A DNA stretch of 26,446 nt from Reticulitermes lucifugus (GCA_026260175.1 JAKCWW010000222.1:1-26446), one strand, 5' to 3'; shown: positions 10,264 to 19,255, counted from the stretch's first letter. Made by a program: numbers and translations. The notes: generated from the sequence alone by a model not told the origin.

Positions 10264-10990
10264 AAGTGAATGACGGTCACCTTCTCAAGAAGCACTCTGT
10301 TCCATGGATTTGAAAACAGTTTTTAGTTAAGTGTTGTAACTACCTTTACATGAATGTGTACCATATTTGATCACATTGTGTAGACATGGAAAAGAATACC
10401 AAGTTTAAGGTGTTGGTTTTGCATTGTATCTTAAAATATGTACTTACCATGAGGTGCATGCCTGTAATGCTTTGTGTTTATTAATTCTCATTTGTGTGAT
10501 GACATTTGATAGAACATGTGAGTGGTGTGCTGCGTATTGTTCACACATAGTAATGTAAATATTCTCCATTATTACAGAATATGTATAAATGTTGTTCTCC
10601 TGTTCCTCTTGGGCTTATAATATGAATAAATTAAGTCAGAGAATATTTCTGTAGTTGTAGGCCTGAAACATGAAGATTACTTACATTTCCATTGAAGTAC
10701 AGTGTGTAGAAAATGCATGTTATGTAACTAGGTATTACAAATTTATCAGGTCCACGCATGGCATTTCAAGTAGGGCTACTGCTGTACATGTTTAGTCCCA
10801 AGAAAAGAGGGTCCATTTGTATAATTTTTGAATTTGCAGTTCTGAAATATGGAGTCATCAGAAAAAGAACTCCAGAGTTATAAATTTGAATATATCATTC
10901 AATTTGAGACATGCAATCCTGGGGTTGTGAAATGTTCAGCATGTCACAAAGTGTTTGTTCCCTTCCTACTGTGATTGTGTGCCTGACACG
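10264..10990 (+). other. Unannotated intron sequence
   Basis: AT-rich. No coding or structural element was recognised before the satellite that starts at 10991. Confidence 0.4.
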
Positions 10991-11290
10991 GGCAGTGCAA
11001 TGATGTCTTTTTGAGAGAGGGTCCAGTATGTTATATCATACGCACTACAACAGTGCCTATTCAAGAGTAAGTCATAATGTATTATGTCATAGGCAGTAGG
11101 ATGGTGTCTTTTCAAGAGAAAGTCTAGTATGTTATGTCATATGCAGTACAGTCATGTCTTTTCATGAGAAAGTCCAGTATGTTATGTCGTAGGCAGTAGA
11201 ACTGTATCTGTTCAAGAGAAAGTCTGATATATTATGTTGTAGGCAGTACAGTGGTGTCTTTTGACTAGAAAGTCCAGTGTGTTACGTTGT
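10991..11290 (+). repeat. Tandem array of a 50-bp unit, about six copies
   Basis: The marker GTC[CT]AGTATGTTATGTC recurs at 11021, 11071, 11122, 11172, 11222 and 11272, giving a period of 50-51 bases. Each unit also carries GGCAGTA, then TGTCTTTTCAAGAGAAA. Copies differ by substitutions rather than by length, so the array is moderately old. It stops shortly before a mariner-type transposase fossil. Confidence 0.93.
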
Positions 11291-11365
11291 TTGCCAAGTT
11301 TAAGTCCATTGTAACACTTAACCAAAATTTATGATGGACCAGTTGATTCGTAAATGTTTTACTAG

Positions 11366-11716
11366 TTGAAGGAAATTTTACAGCAAAAGTCACTACGAAG
11401 GCCATGGACTTCAGAAAGAAATGTTGAGCACATAAGGATATTGTGCATGTGTAGTCCAAATAAATCACTTGTTGTGATTTTGAACTTGGTCCAGGTCCAG
11501 AATGTGTTGCATAAGTGGCTGAGATTACTTGCCTACAACATTCAGCGGAATCATGATGTCAAAAACACTGATCTTCTGAAAGGAGTCAAATGTATAGATT
11601 TCATGTTAAATTAAAGTGATTAAAATGAAGATTTTCTAAGACAAATTATTTTTACAGATGAAGTTTTGTTTCACATTAATGGCCATCCTAATCATCAACG
11701 TTTGGCAAATTTTTAA
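11366..11716 (+). pseudogene. Decayed mariner/IS630-type transposase fragment (N-terminal half up to the first catalytic Asp)
   Basis: One frame from 11366 shows R-R-P-W-T-S-E-R-N-V-E-H-I-R, S-P-N-K-S, V-L-H-K-W-L-R-L-L-A-Y-N-I-Q, and, past stops at 11612 and 11621, D-F-L-R-Q-I-I-F-T-D-E-V-L-F-H-I-N-G. It ends at a TAA at 11714. These follow the order of the helix-turn-helix linker (G-R-P-x-T-S-E-x-x-V), the second DNA-binding region (V-L-x-K-R-L-x-L-x-x-Y) and the first catalytic Asp block (I-x-F-[ST]-D-E-x-x-F-H) of Tc1/mariner-type transposases common in insects. Everything downstream of that block is missing. The frame is intact apart from stop codons. Confidence 0.8.
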
Positions 11717-11898
11717 TGTGCTGGGCTTTATCCTGAAGGGACAGTATTTTACTTCCTATTTCCACTGTGAGGCTAGTGCACATGTGTGTGCACAGGCACA
11801 GCGGGCAGAGAATAAAAACTACGCAAGTGAACATTTCATAATAAATCCCATGATTATATGTCTGAAAGTAAATGGGATAAAGTGAAGCTAAATTTGTC

Positions 11899-12180
11899 CT
11901 TGTGCACACCATGAGGGCATATGGAGTGGTACAGGTACTGCTGTACTCAATCTTACCACTAGATGGAGGTGAGTGGTCAGCTTTGCGCTTTGGCTGCTTT
12001 AACGCCCCAGTGAAAGAGCCCACAGTACCCATTGAATAGGAGGCTGCAAGCACCCCAGAGCTGGTCTGGACACTTCAGAGTAAAGAAAAGTCTCTTAGCA
12101 CTGCTGGTAATTTAACCACAATTCCTCTGTCATCAGCCTGTGGCCTGGGAACGGTACCAGCTACACTACTCTGGCTCAAA
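11899..12180 (-). mobile_element. tRNA-derived SINE, reverse orientation
   Basis: Read on the minus strand, it starts near 12177 with GAGCCAGAGTAGTGTAGCTGG, which carries a pol III A-box-like segment, and has a B-box-like GTGGTTAAATTACC further in. The body shares CCAGACCAGCTCTG, CAGCCTCCT, a GACCAC-x-CACCT block and CCATATGCC-TCATGG with the forward SINE at 25713-25966. Two copies of the same family in one window support a real SINE family. The ends are set by where the two copies stop matching. Confidence 0.75.
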
Positions 12181-12679
12181 TAAATAAGATATTCAACTTT
12201 AAAACGGAAGTTCTTTTTTGATTACCATGTGTTGTGTGTTATTAGATTCATTTTATGTTTGTGCTAAGAGTTTGTAGCTTTTGCTTAGTTCTACTCAGCA
12301 CTTAACTTGCTTGAGTTATTTGAGTGTACCAAAGTTTGACAATTAATGACTCAGCTGACTTTTTTTGTGCAGCAAGTGATAGCACAAGTTAGTTGGCGCG
12401 TGTTCAGATCGTGTGACTGTATGATTCTGCAGTTCTGTATCAGTTACTGGCATTTAATTTGTTTTGTGATTTCAGTTAGTCTTCCCCTCTCTCCTCCCCT
12501 GAATATTAGAATAATAACCATTGAACGTTTAGTGAAAGTGGAAGAAATTTTACTGGCATTTGCATGGCAGTATAGCAAGTTTCTGGAGAAAGCAATGATT
12601 AGACTTGGGTTGAAAGGAAGAATTTATATCTTACATTATAGCTAATTAAAACTTTGACTCATTAGTTTCAGTAAAGCAG
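12181..12679 (+). other. Unannotated sequence upstream of a mariner fossil
   Basis: A 99-codon open frame (12346-12645) has no recognisable motif. It could be an unrecognisable 5' part of the transposon that continues at 12680, but I see no supporting residues. Confidence 0.35.
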
Positions 12680-12921
12680 TTTCTGGGCTACTGGCAATTA
12701 CCACTGTTGGAATATCCACCTTTTTTTTATTTCATTCCATGTGACTTCTTTGTGTTCTGGAACCAAAACTCCCCCTCAAAGGTTCTCAGTGGAATCATGT
12801 AGACAGTCATCAATTTGGTGACAGTATTGAGAGGATAGAAAATGATTTCCAGTAGTGTGTCTAAATATTGCAGAAAGATTGAAACACATGTATAAAGTCA
12901 GAAGACATGTTTAAAGGGTAA
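12680..12921 (+). pseudogene. Highly decayed C-terminal fragment of a mariner-type transposase
   Basis: Frames starting at 12680 give F-L-G-Y-W-Q-L-P-L-L-E-Y-P-P, then, after an indel, F-I-P-C-D-F-F-V-F. Farther on comes E-N-D-F-Q-x-C-V-x-I-L-Q-K-D-x-N-T-C-I-K-S-E-D-M-F-K-G. This is the recalled order F-L-A-K-x-x-I-x-x-L-x-H-P-P-Y-S-P-D-L-x-P-C-D-F-F-L-F (holding the last catalytic Asp) followed by the C-terminal D-F-Q-x-C-x-x-x-W-x-x-R-W-x-x-C-I-x-S-x-G-D-Y-F-E-G block. Stops and frameshifts are frequent, so this is an old copy. Confidence 0.65.
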
Positions 12922-13467
12922 CCACACCAATTGAAGATAGGGACCATATATATATATATCTGTCTTCATAGAATCAGTCCAGTTACTTAATTGTCAAACG
13001 TAGTACTGTGATAGATAGCCAGCATGGTGAGATTTGTTGGCATATAAAGAGTATTGTTTATGGTTGCAGTGAACTGAGTGTGTGTTGTCAAGAGGTGTTT
13101 GCATTGTTCATTATGTTAAGCCTGCAAGTGTTAGTGGACTGTAGTTTGTTATTCCACCAGTGTTAGTCCTGGATACAAAGTTTATCCACTTTCCCATTAT
13201 TAAGGGGTTATGTTGAACTGTACTTACCATCCAGTGCTTCACATTATTGGTGTGATGACATCTAGCATGAGGCATTTTGAAATTATATGTATTGTAGAAT
13301 ATAATTTTAAACAATTTTCAGTTATACAAGAATACAAATAACTGTTCATGTTATATGTAACATTGTAGTTTATTGAAGGAGAAAGAGGGGGTATGTACAA
13401 AAAAGTAATATTTACTGTATTTTGACCCTTCTAGTTTTATTTGTTTACTACTGAAATCAAAGCTGCT
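12922..13467 (+). other. Unannotated intron sequence with a short AT run
   Basis: An alternating (AT)7 run lies at about 12946-12959. No coding content was recognised. Confidence 0.45.
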
Positions 13468-13541
13468 ACTTCTTATTCTTCTTTTCTTCCTCCTCCTCCT
13501 CTCTCTGTCTGTCACTCCTCTTCCTCCCTTACTCTTTCCCC

Positions 13542-13575
<34 letters not shown>
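13468..13575 (+). repeat. Pyrimidine tract followed by a (TAA)11 microsatellite
   Basis: A CT-rich tract (13468-13541, with TCC/TTC triplets) runs straight into (TAA)n at 13542-13575. Confidence 0.95.
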
Positions 13576-13576
<1 letters not shown>

Positions 13577-14703
13577 CCTTGATCTTCTGTGCTGTAGACA
13601 GTAGTGCCTGTTGCTTCTACAATAAAACAATATGAAATAGCTAATCATAGCACATTCAATAAAAGACTCTTGAGACAGTGGGAAATCTCACAGACAATTG
13701 GTTGAGAGCAGTGGCGTAGATAACCAGTTACACCTCCTTCCATGGCTCAGTAATCAGGGCTTCCTATACTTATTAGCAAAGTTACTCCCAGATCTCTCAG
13801 AATTTTGTCAGAATAATGGAATCCAGTCTGAAAGAACTCACAATAAATTTTAGTATTCTGTACTTGTCGAAGGCCTGTCTGTGGGGGCCTTGTCAGTGCC
13901 ACTGTTTGACGTATCACCCATAACTAATGAAAGTCCCCTGTTATTTCTCACATACAGTAGGCCTTTAATTATCTGCAGATTGTTTTCGAATGTTTCAGTA
14001 GTGAGCATTTTTGGACACTAGTCTTTGTACTGTCCTGCTGTACCCCTTCAAACTAAAGTCTTTCTTCAGTGGATGGGCTAAAGAATTACCAAATTATCTG
14101 GAACAAGAACATTCTTTATGTTCCAGTGCTTTGATGTTAGGCAGATTGAGAGGAAACCTATGGAGAAAGTTTAGTCTGTATTTTTGGAGCAAGTTATGTA
14201 ATAATGTATTTTGATTATCTGCTGGAGGTATACATTTCACTTCTGCCCTGATTCAAAGTTACTATATTTGTGTGTCTTGACAAACCAATGTAGGTGCTGT
14301 GATTCCTCTGTATTTTGTTTTAATATTAAGTGTACACAGATTTTTTCTCACCTTTAATTTCAAGGTAACTTTTCATTGTCATTACCTTAACACATACAGT
14401 TCGTGGTACAAATTATAGAAGATTGGTGGAAAAATGTGCAAGATTACATACTTTCTGAACACATTCTTGTGCCATTGAACTACAATCAAGTTTATTCTTG
14501 TTCATACAGTTACTTTATAACCTCATCATTAAAGGAAAAAGTTTAAAATCTTTCACACTTCTAACATTGGAAGGTACAAGGTAATACACTGCAAAGTGTT
14601 GAAGGCCTTTATGGTCAGATGGGATGGTTATCATCATGCAGACGAATCATTGGCCATTGGCCATATGTCTTACTAGTTAACTGTTTGACCATTCTAATAG
14701 ATG
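13576..14703 (+). other. Unannotated intron sequence
   Basis: AT-rich with short frames lacking recognisable motifs. It is bounded on the right by the TA-flanked inverted-repeat element. Confidence 0.4.
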
Positions 14704-14705
14704 TA

Positions 14706-15370
14706 TGGGATCTTTTATCCAGAATGCTTGGGACTTTGGAGTTTTCTGGATAAGGGGTTTTTTCATAGTTTGAGCACAATGTGTAAAATGTACTAAAGCA
14801 CATTAAAAAATTAAAAAAGTAACTTTTGCCTTCAAAGTGAAGGTATGTTGGGTTAGATAACATCAGTTACAAACTGTCATCTGAGGAGATATCAGGATTG
14901 TCTGGTGAAGATGGGAGGACAGCAGAAACAGAGATGCCAGACGTTGAAGGGTAAAAGTCTTGCTTGGAAGCATTTTGAAACATTGATTTCAGGCTTCCGC
15001 CACGATGTTGATGTAATCTGTGGTCTTCTGGGTAATTACACGACATCGTGTGGTAATTATTTGGTAAATAATTACCTCACGACTCCGTGTAATTACCCAG
15101 AAGACCACAGATTACATTTCGAAATATTTCTTGCAACATAAGTTTCCCATATGCTTTGGTCTTTTCCTTAGGAACCTAAGTATATAGACTAATGTTATTC
15201 ATTGCTCTGATACAGAACTCTTCTGTGCAAAACCGTGAATGAGTTTTCTATAAGGCTTATTCTGTCATTCTGCCCTGGCACTGTTAGTGCTAATTTTGAA
15301 GTTGTTTGTTATGGAACATAGCTGGTTTTTGGATCATTCAGAATACCAGGGTACCAGATAAAAGATCCCA
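14706..15370. mobile_element. Non-autonomous TA-flanked element with 14-bp terminal inverted repeats (pogo/Tigger-like or other Tc1/mariner MITE)
   Basis: Perfect 14-bp termini TGGGATCTTTTATC (14706-14719) and GATAAAAGATCCCA (15357-15370) are directly flanked on both sides by TA (14704-14705 and 15371-15372), the target-site duplication typical of the Tc1/mariner superfamily. A subterminal inverted pair, TTATCCAGAA (about 14716) and TTCTGGATAA (about 14741), lies just inside the left end. The 665-bp interior has no transposase-like frame, so this is a MITE-type copy. Near its midpoint sits the strong hairpin at 15011-15117. The superfamily label rests on the TA duplication and TIR style only. 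Confidence 0.72.
15011..15117. repeat. Strong hairpin, 52-bp arms with a 3-nt loop
   Basis: Arms 15011-15062 and 15066-15117 are reverse complements with four mismatches, three of them clustered around 15045 and 15083. The outer 19 bp are perfect. It lies near the centre of the TA-flanked element at 14706-15370. It could be the element's own centre or a nested foldback insertion. Confidence 0.93.
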
Positions 15371-15372
15371 TA

Positions 15373-15952
15373 GCTGTACTTTATATTTTTCTGAGGCTAG
15401 TATTGTAAAATTGAAAAGAATACAACTGATTTATACTTTCACCTTTTGTATGGTTATCTCATCTGAGCATCTGTAATCATGTGTTATTGACACGCAATGG
15501 AGATCTGGGATTGCAGTTTCTCCATTCAAGTACAAGTGATATCATAAAAATGAACTGAGTGATGAAGTGTGGAAGTTCTCTGAGGTTAAGGATTAATGAT
15601 CTTCAGTAGATTTGAAGATGGTTAGTCATAGTATTAAGTGTAATTTTTATTTATATTTTCTTTATTATCTGTTTTGTCTCTTATGATTTTACTGCAGCAA
15701 AGTTAATATTGTTTTGCATTCTTCTATAAAAAAATTTGTTTACAGGTTTTTTCCCTTTTCATATATCATTAAAATGTATTCTGTTTTTGTAATTTATGAA
15801 AAAATGTGCCCTTGTGCTGTACTACCAGAAAGTTGCTCTGTGTATGCATGTGTGTGCGTGTGCTTTTGCATGTTGCAAGGGCATATCCAGAAGTTTACAG
15901 AAAGAATTTGTAATGAAATATGAACTTAGTGTGTTACTGGTTGTGTGTTTGT
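15373..15952 (+). other. Unannotated intron sequence
   Basis: AT-rich, with a short TGTGTGCGTGTG patch near 15849. No gene or repeat family was recognised. Confidence 0.4.
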
Positions 15953-16550
15953 GTGTTTCAAAGTAGTCACCATTTGAGTTTGTGCAATGAGTCTGCTGTC
16001 TGGCACTGCTGGAAGCACCGCAGGAATGACCTTTTTGGAGTTGTGTTCAGTGATTTTCCTGAATTTGAGGGACATTTTGGAAACAACACCCTTGCAACTG
16101 CGATTCCATTATTGGAAACAATAAGAAATCACAAGGGGCCAAATCAGGCAAATAAGGTTAGGGGACCACAGCCATGTTTTTAGCCACTAACAGTTTCTTC
16201 TGATTCTACTCATTGGCAATCAAACATGACAAACTTTTCAGAGATTTGCTGCATGTTCAACTCTATTAGAATTTTCCATATGAGAGGCCTGAACTGCCAG
16301 AATCTCTAAAATGGTATGTCGTTGATCTTTGTTGTTTAGTTTGTGAACTTTCTCCACTTTTTTTCTGTGTGACCTGTGTGTCCTGAACACTCGCGGCCTT
16401 CAACCGTAGTGTCCCTAGGTTTGAATTGATAAAACCTCTCAACCACCTGAGTTCTCCCAATGTCGTTGTTACTGTAAGCTGTTTTGAGCCTTTCATGCAT
16501 TTTCAGTGCAGTTTTCTGCAGCTTGAAGCAAATTGTAATGCAAATGCATT
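15953..16550 (-). pseudogene. Internally deleted, frameshifted mariner-type transposase fossil
   Basis: Read on the minus strand. The N-terminal part (about 16550 down to 16336) shows C-F-K-L-Q-K-T-A-L-K-M-H-E-R-L-K-T-A-Y, then D-I-G-R-T-Q-V-V-E-R-F-Y-Q-F-K and R-E-C-S-G-H-T, the helix-turn-helix and linker of the family. A middle piece resembles D-Q-R-H-T-I-x-E-I. A degenerate H-D-N-A-P-like segment follows near 16225, then L-L-V-A-K-N-M-A-V-V-P-stop-P-Y-L-P-D-L-A-P-C-D-F-L-L-F with the last catalytic Asp region. The C-terminus F-Q-N-V-P-Q-I-Q-E-N, C-F-Q-Q and N-G-D-Y-F-E ends near 15953. About 600 bp remain of the roughly 1 kb usual for the family; the missing part is the centre, including the first catalytic Asp. 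Stops and frameshifts occur throughout. Confidence 0.8.
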
Positions 16551-16977
16551 GTTCTTCATTAGAAAATTTGGAATTACACTTAACACACACAGCAATAAAC
16601 ACCTGATGGAAGCAACACAGAGGTTTGTGGCTGCGAAACTCACTAGACTGACTCAGAAGGCAGCAATACTACAGCACGTAGTGGCAGAAAGCTGTACTGT
16701 TTGCCATTCTTGGTCTTAGTGATGAGTTCTGAAACTTTTGGATATGCCTTTGTGTGTGGCTGATATGAGCAAAACTACTTTTTGGGTATTTTTCAGTATT
16801 ATTTCAGGAGCAATTGAGAACATGGGAAGGGTGCATTTCATTAATTCTGTGGTAGTTGATTGCTCTGTCGGTATCTTTCAATTGTAATTCACAGCATGAG
16901 TGAATAATGCAGGTTCTCTTGGTTGGTTTGTGAGAGTGATGACTGGCAAACACAAGCAAGCGGTGTCTTTATTCCAG
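16551..16977 (+). other. Distal intron before exon B
   Basis: No element was recognised. It ends in a modest pyrimidine stretch and ATTCCAG at 16971-16977, the acceptor used for exon B. A second, pyrimidine-rich AG at 17004-17005 lies inside exon B but would put the following codons out of phase. Confidence 0.5.
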
Positions 16978-17122
16978 TCTTGGTGATGGTGTGACATTCC
17001 CCCAGCGCTGTGTGGACGAAGATACAGACACACTGCTTGGTACACGGCAGCGTTGGGTGGAGGAAGCTGAACTTGATTCCCCTCCTTTCTCTTCCCAGCA
17101 CTCAGGTATGGAACGGCGTTAG
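16978..17122 (+). CDS. ZDHHC2/20-like: ZDHHC2/15/20-like palmitoyltransferase, alternative terminal exon B
   Basis: The acceptor ATTCCAG ends at 16977. The first base completes AG|T (Ser) from the exon ending at 2048 (or from exon A, which also ends AG). The exon reads L-G-D-G-V-T-F-P-Q-R-C, a second copy of the S-L-G-D-G-x-x-F-P-x-R block, then D-E-D-T-D-T-L-L-G-T-R-Q-R-W-V-E-E-A-E-L-D. This acidic tail resembles the L-L-x-x-x-x-x-W-x-E segment near the C-terminus of vertebrate ZDHHC15/20. It closes S-G-M-E-R-R-stop (TAG at 17120-17122). A good donor-like CAG|GTATGG sits at 17106, so the exon could instead splice on in phase 1; that phase does not fit exon C. I prefer the stop as the end. 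No close AATAAA follows; an ATTAAA is at 17805-17810. Confidence 0.8.
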
Positions 17123-18036
17123 GCAGCTGGCACGTGTACTTGGGGTTGCTGATAAGCAATATAGCAGTGTTTCACCATGCTTTGGACAAGTGTTTGACTT
17201 TATTGCATGTTTCAGGACTGCGATGTTACAGCATGCAGTTATTTTCAATACAACACATATTGTATAAACTCTCCATCATTCTCATTGTACAAGAATGAAC
17301 TTGATCCCCATGCCACAGTCCATATTAACCCTAAATTAGAGAATGTCTGATAGGTATGTGCTTACTTCGCTATAACAGAGAAAGTAAAATGCATTAGAAA
17401 TTTTATATGAACTATACGTTAGTATTGATACATTGAAATATTTTCAGTCATGAAACGGTAGGTAGTGGTACTATGTGACAGGGTATGAATGGGTGAGGTG
17501 ATTGATAAAAATTAGGCTTTTAATTTATGTACTAAAAATATAATGTTGTGTGTGACAGTAGAGAAATCCAGCATTAGATCTATTAGCTGTAACCTTGTGT
17601 GTGATTCTGTATATTATAAATGAGGCAAAATTATAATTTCAATTTATCTTGTAAGTAAAACTTGGTATAAAAAAGTACTGTAAGCAAGAAAAAACAAGTT
17701 ACATAATATTTGTGGAAACCACTGTTGCATTTACAGTTCGTGCTGACAATGACAGATAGTGTACAAATAATAATATTAAGTGACTCGATTCAGTGGCGCA
17801 TAACATTAAAAACCCAAAAGTGCAAAAGGTAATTTCCAAAGTGACTTAATTGTTTAATACTGTAGCCCAGCCATTTGTATGCAGATTCCGTTCTATAGAA
17901 CATGAAGTCAGGTTTCTTATTTTGTTATATGTTTTTATTTTTTAGTTCTTTATATTCTGTCTTGTGTAATAACAAAAGCTTGCAGAATTTTTAACTTCGC
18001 ATTTTCTTGTTGTTAATTGAATTTTTCATACTACAG
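17123..18036 (+). other. Sequence between exons B and C (3' UTR of B-type transcripts or intron)
   Basis: AT-rich with no coding signal. It contains one ATTAAA (17805-17810) as a possible weak poly(A) signal. It ends with a TTTTTCATACTACAG acceptor at 18022-18036 in front of exon C. Confidence 0.5.
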
Positions 18037-18121
18037 GGATGCTGTTGAGGATCTGTCTACTGTGTCTGATACTGCATTGATTGTTACATTTCCTACTCAG
18101 TCAACTGTGGTGATAGACTAG
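18037..18121 (+). CDS. ZDHHC2/20-like: Candidate terminal exon C of the ZDHHC-like gene
   Basis: After a good acceptor (pyrimidine-rich, then CTACAG ending at 18036), a phase-2 entry gives AG|G (Arg) followed by 27 codons: D-A-V-E-D-L-S-T-V-S-D-T-A-L-I-V-T and then P-T-Q-S-T-V-V-I-D, ending at TAG (18119-18121). Exons 1922-2048 and A (6890-6970) both end AG in phase 2, so either can splice to it. A plus C is the natural pairing because A lacks its own nearby terminus of coding character. The acidic, Ser/Thr-rich composition suits the cytosolic tail, but I recognise no conserved motif, and the other frames here are short and stop-rich. The case rests on splice site, phase and composition. Confidence 0.5.
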
Positions 18122-18818
18122 CAGCATTGTAGAATGGAGGTTGTGGGCCACTGGCAGTGTCTGCCTGATGTACCTGTCAGAAATAATTTATCTGCATGAA
18201 ACAGAAGGGACATAATCCTTATACTCAGTGTACATCAAACACCAGTATTTATATTATGGAGTGGAAATGTGTAGAAGATGTTAATTTTCTGTGTTCCGGT
18301 ATATCTTTTCATGTGTGTTCAGTATCCTTTCAGATAAGTATAAGTCTCACTTGAAAGAAAAAATGTGAACATGATCCTCACCTGACATTTTGTCAGATGA
18401 GGCTTAGTTTATAAGAATGAATGCATGAACATACAAAATAACAGATTCTGAAATGCAAGAAGCCCCCATCTTCTACATGAAGTTCCATTACATTTGTAAA
18501 AGCTGGTGTTGGTGTCCTCTAGTGTGAGGAGGATCATGGACCTGTGTTTTGTGCATATGCACTGTATTCTGAGAGTTAGTAACCCTTTTTCTTTGTTGTT
18601 GCTGCATACTGTTGCTTCAACAGACCAAGTAGGAAAGGTGGCAGCTGATGCAGTTACAAGGTACATTCAGTATGTAAGGATTCCTAGCCTGTAACTTTTG
18701 TGTTAGTCAAGCATTTTATTTTTTGCAGGAGGTAACACTTGTATGGGTAGTAGAGGCAGTATGCAGTAGAGTGCACAAGAGTCAGTTTGATGATATTCGG
18801 GGGATAAGTTGATGTGTA
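18122..18818 (+). other. Possible 3' UTR after exon C
   Basis: G-rich and T-rich on the + strand with no clear AATAAA before the mariner fossil. No gene was recognised. Confidence 0.35.
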
Positions 18819-19255
18819 ATGGCAATGATGTTGGAAATTTGGTCCCACAAAGAAAGTCGTAGTGTGATTCACTTTTTATTGGCAGTATATGTTTCTCCTG
18901 TCAAAATTCAGTTTCAGGTCATAGAGGTGTATGTTGATATAATGGGAGGGCAGCGTGTCAGAAAATGGTGCAGAGTATTTGCAAGTGGTCAAATGGGAAT
19001 CCACAATGGTGATTGTATAATTGGCCCCAGCATATCAAGGATGGTTGTGAATGCTGCACAGTTGGAGGTACTGATTTTGGAAAACTGATGAGTCACAATT
19101 TGAGGTTGCCAATTTGACAGTAGTGAGGAAGTGGAAATGGCTATTTGTGAATGATTGCGAATGCTGGAGCCTGATTTCTACCACGACAGAATTTTTAAAC
19201 TCTTCCCAAGTTGGGAAAATGTGTTAATGTTCTCAGGGATTATGTTGAAGTATAA
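18819..19255 (+). pseudogene. Internally deleted mariner transposase fossil (N-terminus joined to C-terminus)
   Basis: One frame from 18819 reads S-R-S-V-I-H-F-L, S-P-V-K-I, V-I-E-V-Y-V-D, V-R-K-W-C-R-V-F-A-S-G-Q-M-x-I-H-N-G-D, then S-I-S-R-M-V-V-N-A-A-Q-L-E-x-L-I-L-E-N: the N-terminal DNA-binding part of a mariner-family transposase. After in-frame TGA codons at 19086, 19089 and 19101 the frame goes straight to G-C-Q-F-D-S-S-E-E-V-E-M-A-I-C-E, a stop at 19152, and L-E-P-D-F-Y-H-D-x-I-F-K-L-F-P, which is the C-terminus. A one-base deletion near 19216 shifts the final K-C-V-N-V-L-R-D-Y-V-E-V-stop into another frame. The whole catalytic core (all Asp residues) is missing, with a junction near 19104. 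Terminal repeats were not identified. Confidence 0.85.

Noticed and set aside
11688..12053. 121-codon minus-strand frame, the longest in the window
   Set aside because: It spans the mariner fossil and the SINE and has no domain of its own, so it is best explained as a chance frame across repeats.
13441..13635. Frame with a poly-Asn run
   Set aside because: The Asn run is the (TAA)n microsatellite read in one frame, with no other coding evidence.
14649..14662. TGGCCATTGGCCA short palindrome
   Set aside because: Too short to mean anything by itself, with no neighbouring motif.
17006..17122. Starting exon B at the second AG (17004-17005)
   Set aside because: The pyrimidine tract CCCCCAG is attractive, but starting there from a phase-2 exon shifts the frame and loses both the family-like tail and the L-G-D-G block. 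The 16977 acceptor explains everything in phase.
17010..17267. 85-codon frame overlapping exon B
   Set aside because: It overlaps exon B in another frame. The exon B frame has the L-G-D-G block and the D-T-L-L-G segment with matching splice phase, so this frame is a shadow.
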